Below, in pieces: positions 44,262-44,334 of a DNA stretch of 44,334 nucleotides; the first letter of the stretch is position 1; every line of letters begins with the position of its first letter. The position numbers were made by a program, and so were the translations under genes. Origin of the DNA: Lachnospiraceae bacterium (GTDB taxonomy: Bacteria; Bacillota; Clostridia; Lachnospirales; Lachnospiraceae). The notes beneath the pieces were generated by a model, which was given only the letters and a program-made list of their open reading frames with translations, was not told the origin of the DNA and searched no databases. The DNA lies in NCBI GenBank assembly GCA_017513625.1, contig JAFXEW010000094.1:1-44334 (forward strand), written 5' to 3'.

Positions 44262-44334
44262 TCAAGAGAATAATCTCATTACAGCACTCATAATAAGTGC
44301 AATTATAACAACCAATGCCGCTGAACCAGCTGCC
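44262..44334 (-). CDS. 3' end of a membrane-protein gene, cut by window
   Basis: The minus-strand frame entering from the right edge encodes 23 residues, AAGSAALVVIIALIMSAVMR followed by LFS and TGA at 44264-44262. This looks like a C-terminal transmembrane helix with a short basic tail. The rest of the gene lies outside the window, so no family can be given. Confidence 0.45.
   Translation of the reverse strand, partial: AAGSAALVVIIALIMSAVMRLFS

Noticed and set aside
1-44334. CRISPR arrays, transposases, phage genes, rRNA genes
   Set aside because: No regularly spaced direct repeats, no DDE or recombinase motifs, no phage structural genes and no rRNA sequence were seen.

Overview
The window is about 44 kb of chromosome from a low-GC Firmicute, most probably a gut-type member of the Lachnospiraceae (Clostridia). 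The assignment is inferred from gene content: strong AAGGAGG-type ribosome binding sites, a T-box in front of thrS, an L20-type leader in front of infC-rpmI-rplT, DUF1540 cysteine-rich protein, UMF1-type MFS permease, DUF2974 hydrolase, a KDPG aldolase fused to a glyoxalase-like domain, and many cyclic-di-GMP and chemotaxis proteins. No phage, transposase, CRISPR array or rRNA is visible. One tRNA gene is present.

Layout. 1-471 is a large inverted repeat centred near 236, cut by the window start. 567-4291 is a plant-polysaccharide locus: a divergent AraC regulator, an intracellular GH10 xylanase and a MATE transporter. 4360-6594 is a threonine T-box and thrS. 6700-8333 holds a DUF1540 protein and a membrane HD-GYP protein whose outside domain looks like a family 2 carbohydrate-binding module. 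8349-9731 is the autoregulated infC-rpmI-rplT operon with an apparent AUU start on infC. 9737-14346 holds a HAD phosphatase, a PepD dipeptidase, a threonine-aldolase-family enzyme and an AI-2E-family permease. Next come tRNA-Pro(AGG), an EAL protein, an rRNA m5U methyltransferase, a zinc-ribbon membrane protein and a flavodoxin-fold reductase (14463-18607).

18909-22107 holds an esterase followed by a soluble and a membrane chemoreceptor. 22291-26381 is a complete PTS operon (EIICBA, HPr, EI) whose HPr keeps His15 but lacks Ser46. 26444-28046 holds a zinc-ribbon/membrane/nuclease-toxin-like protein and a PHP phosphoesterase. 28064-30149 on the minus strand is a UMF1 permease and a zinc-dependent phospholipase-C-like protein. 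30330-33446 holds tcdA, citrate synthase and argC. 33536-38358 holds DegV, a DUF2974 hydrolase and YfhO. 38418-41786 is the lower hexuronate/Entner-Doudoroff pair (KDPG aldolase, KDG kinase) facing a probable PPi-dependent phosphofructokinase. The last 2.3 kb is accessory: a small membrane protein with a possible frameshifted tail, a 59-residue unknown, a GNAT acetyltransferase, a YcxB-like protein and the 3' end of a membrane-protein gene.

Themes. Carbohydrate sensing and use recur (xylanase, esterase, CBM-like sensor, PTS, KDG/KDPG steps, PFK), joined to cyclic-di-GMP turnover (HD-GYP, EAL) and chemotaxis. Several downstream genes are served by good sigma-70-type promoters that overlap the stop codon of the preceding gene. 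The most interesting items are the CBM2-like HD-GYP sensor, the toxin-like zinc-ribbon protein, the HPr without Ser46, the AGG proline tRNA and the terminal palindrome. All functional calls were made by reading the sequence, without database searches.
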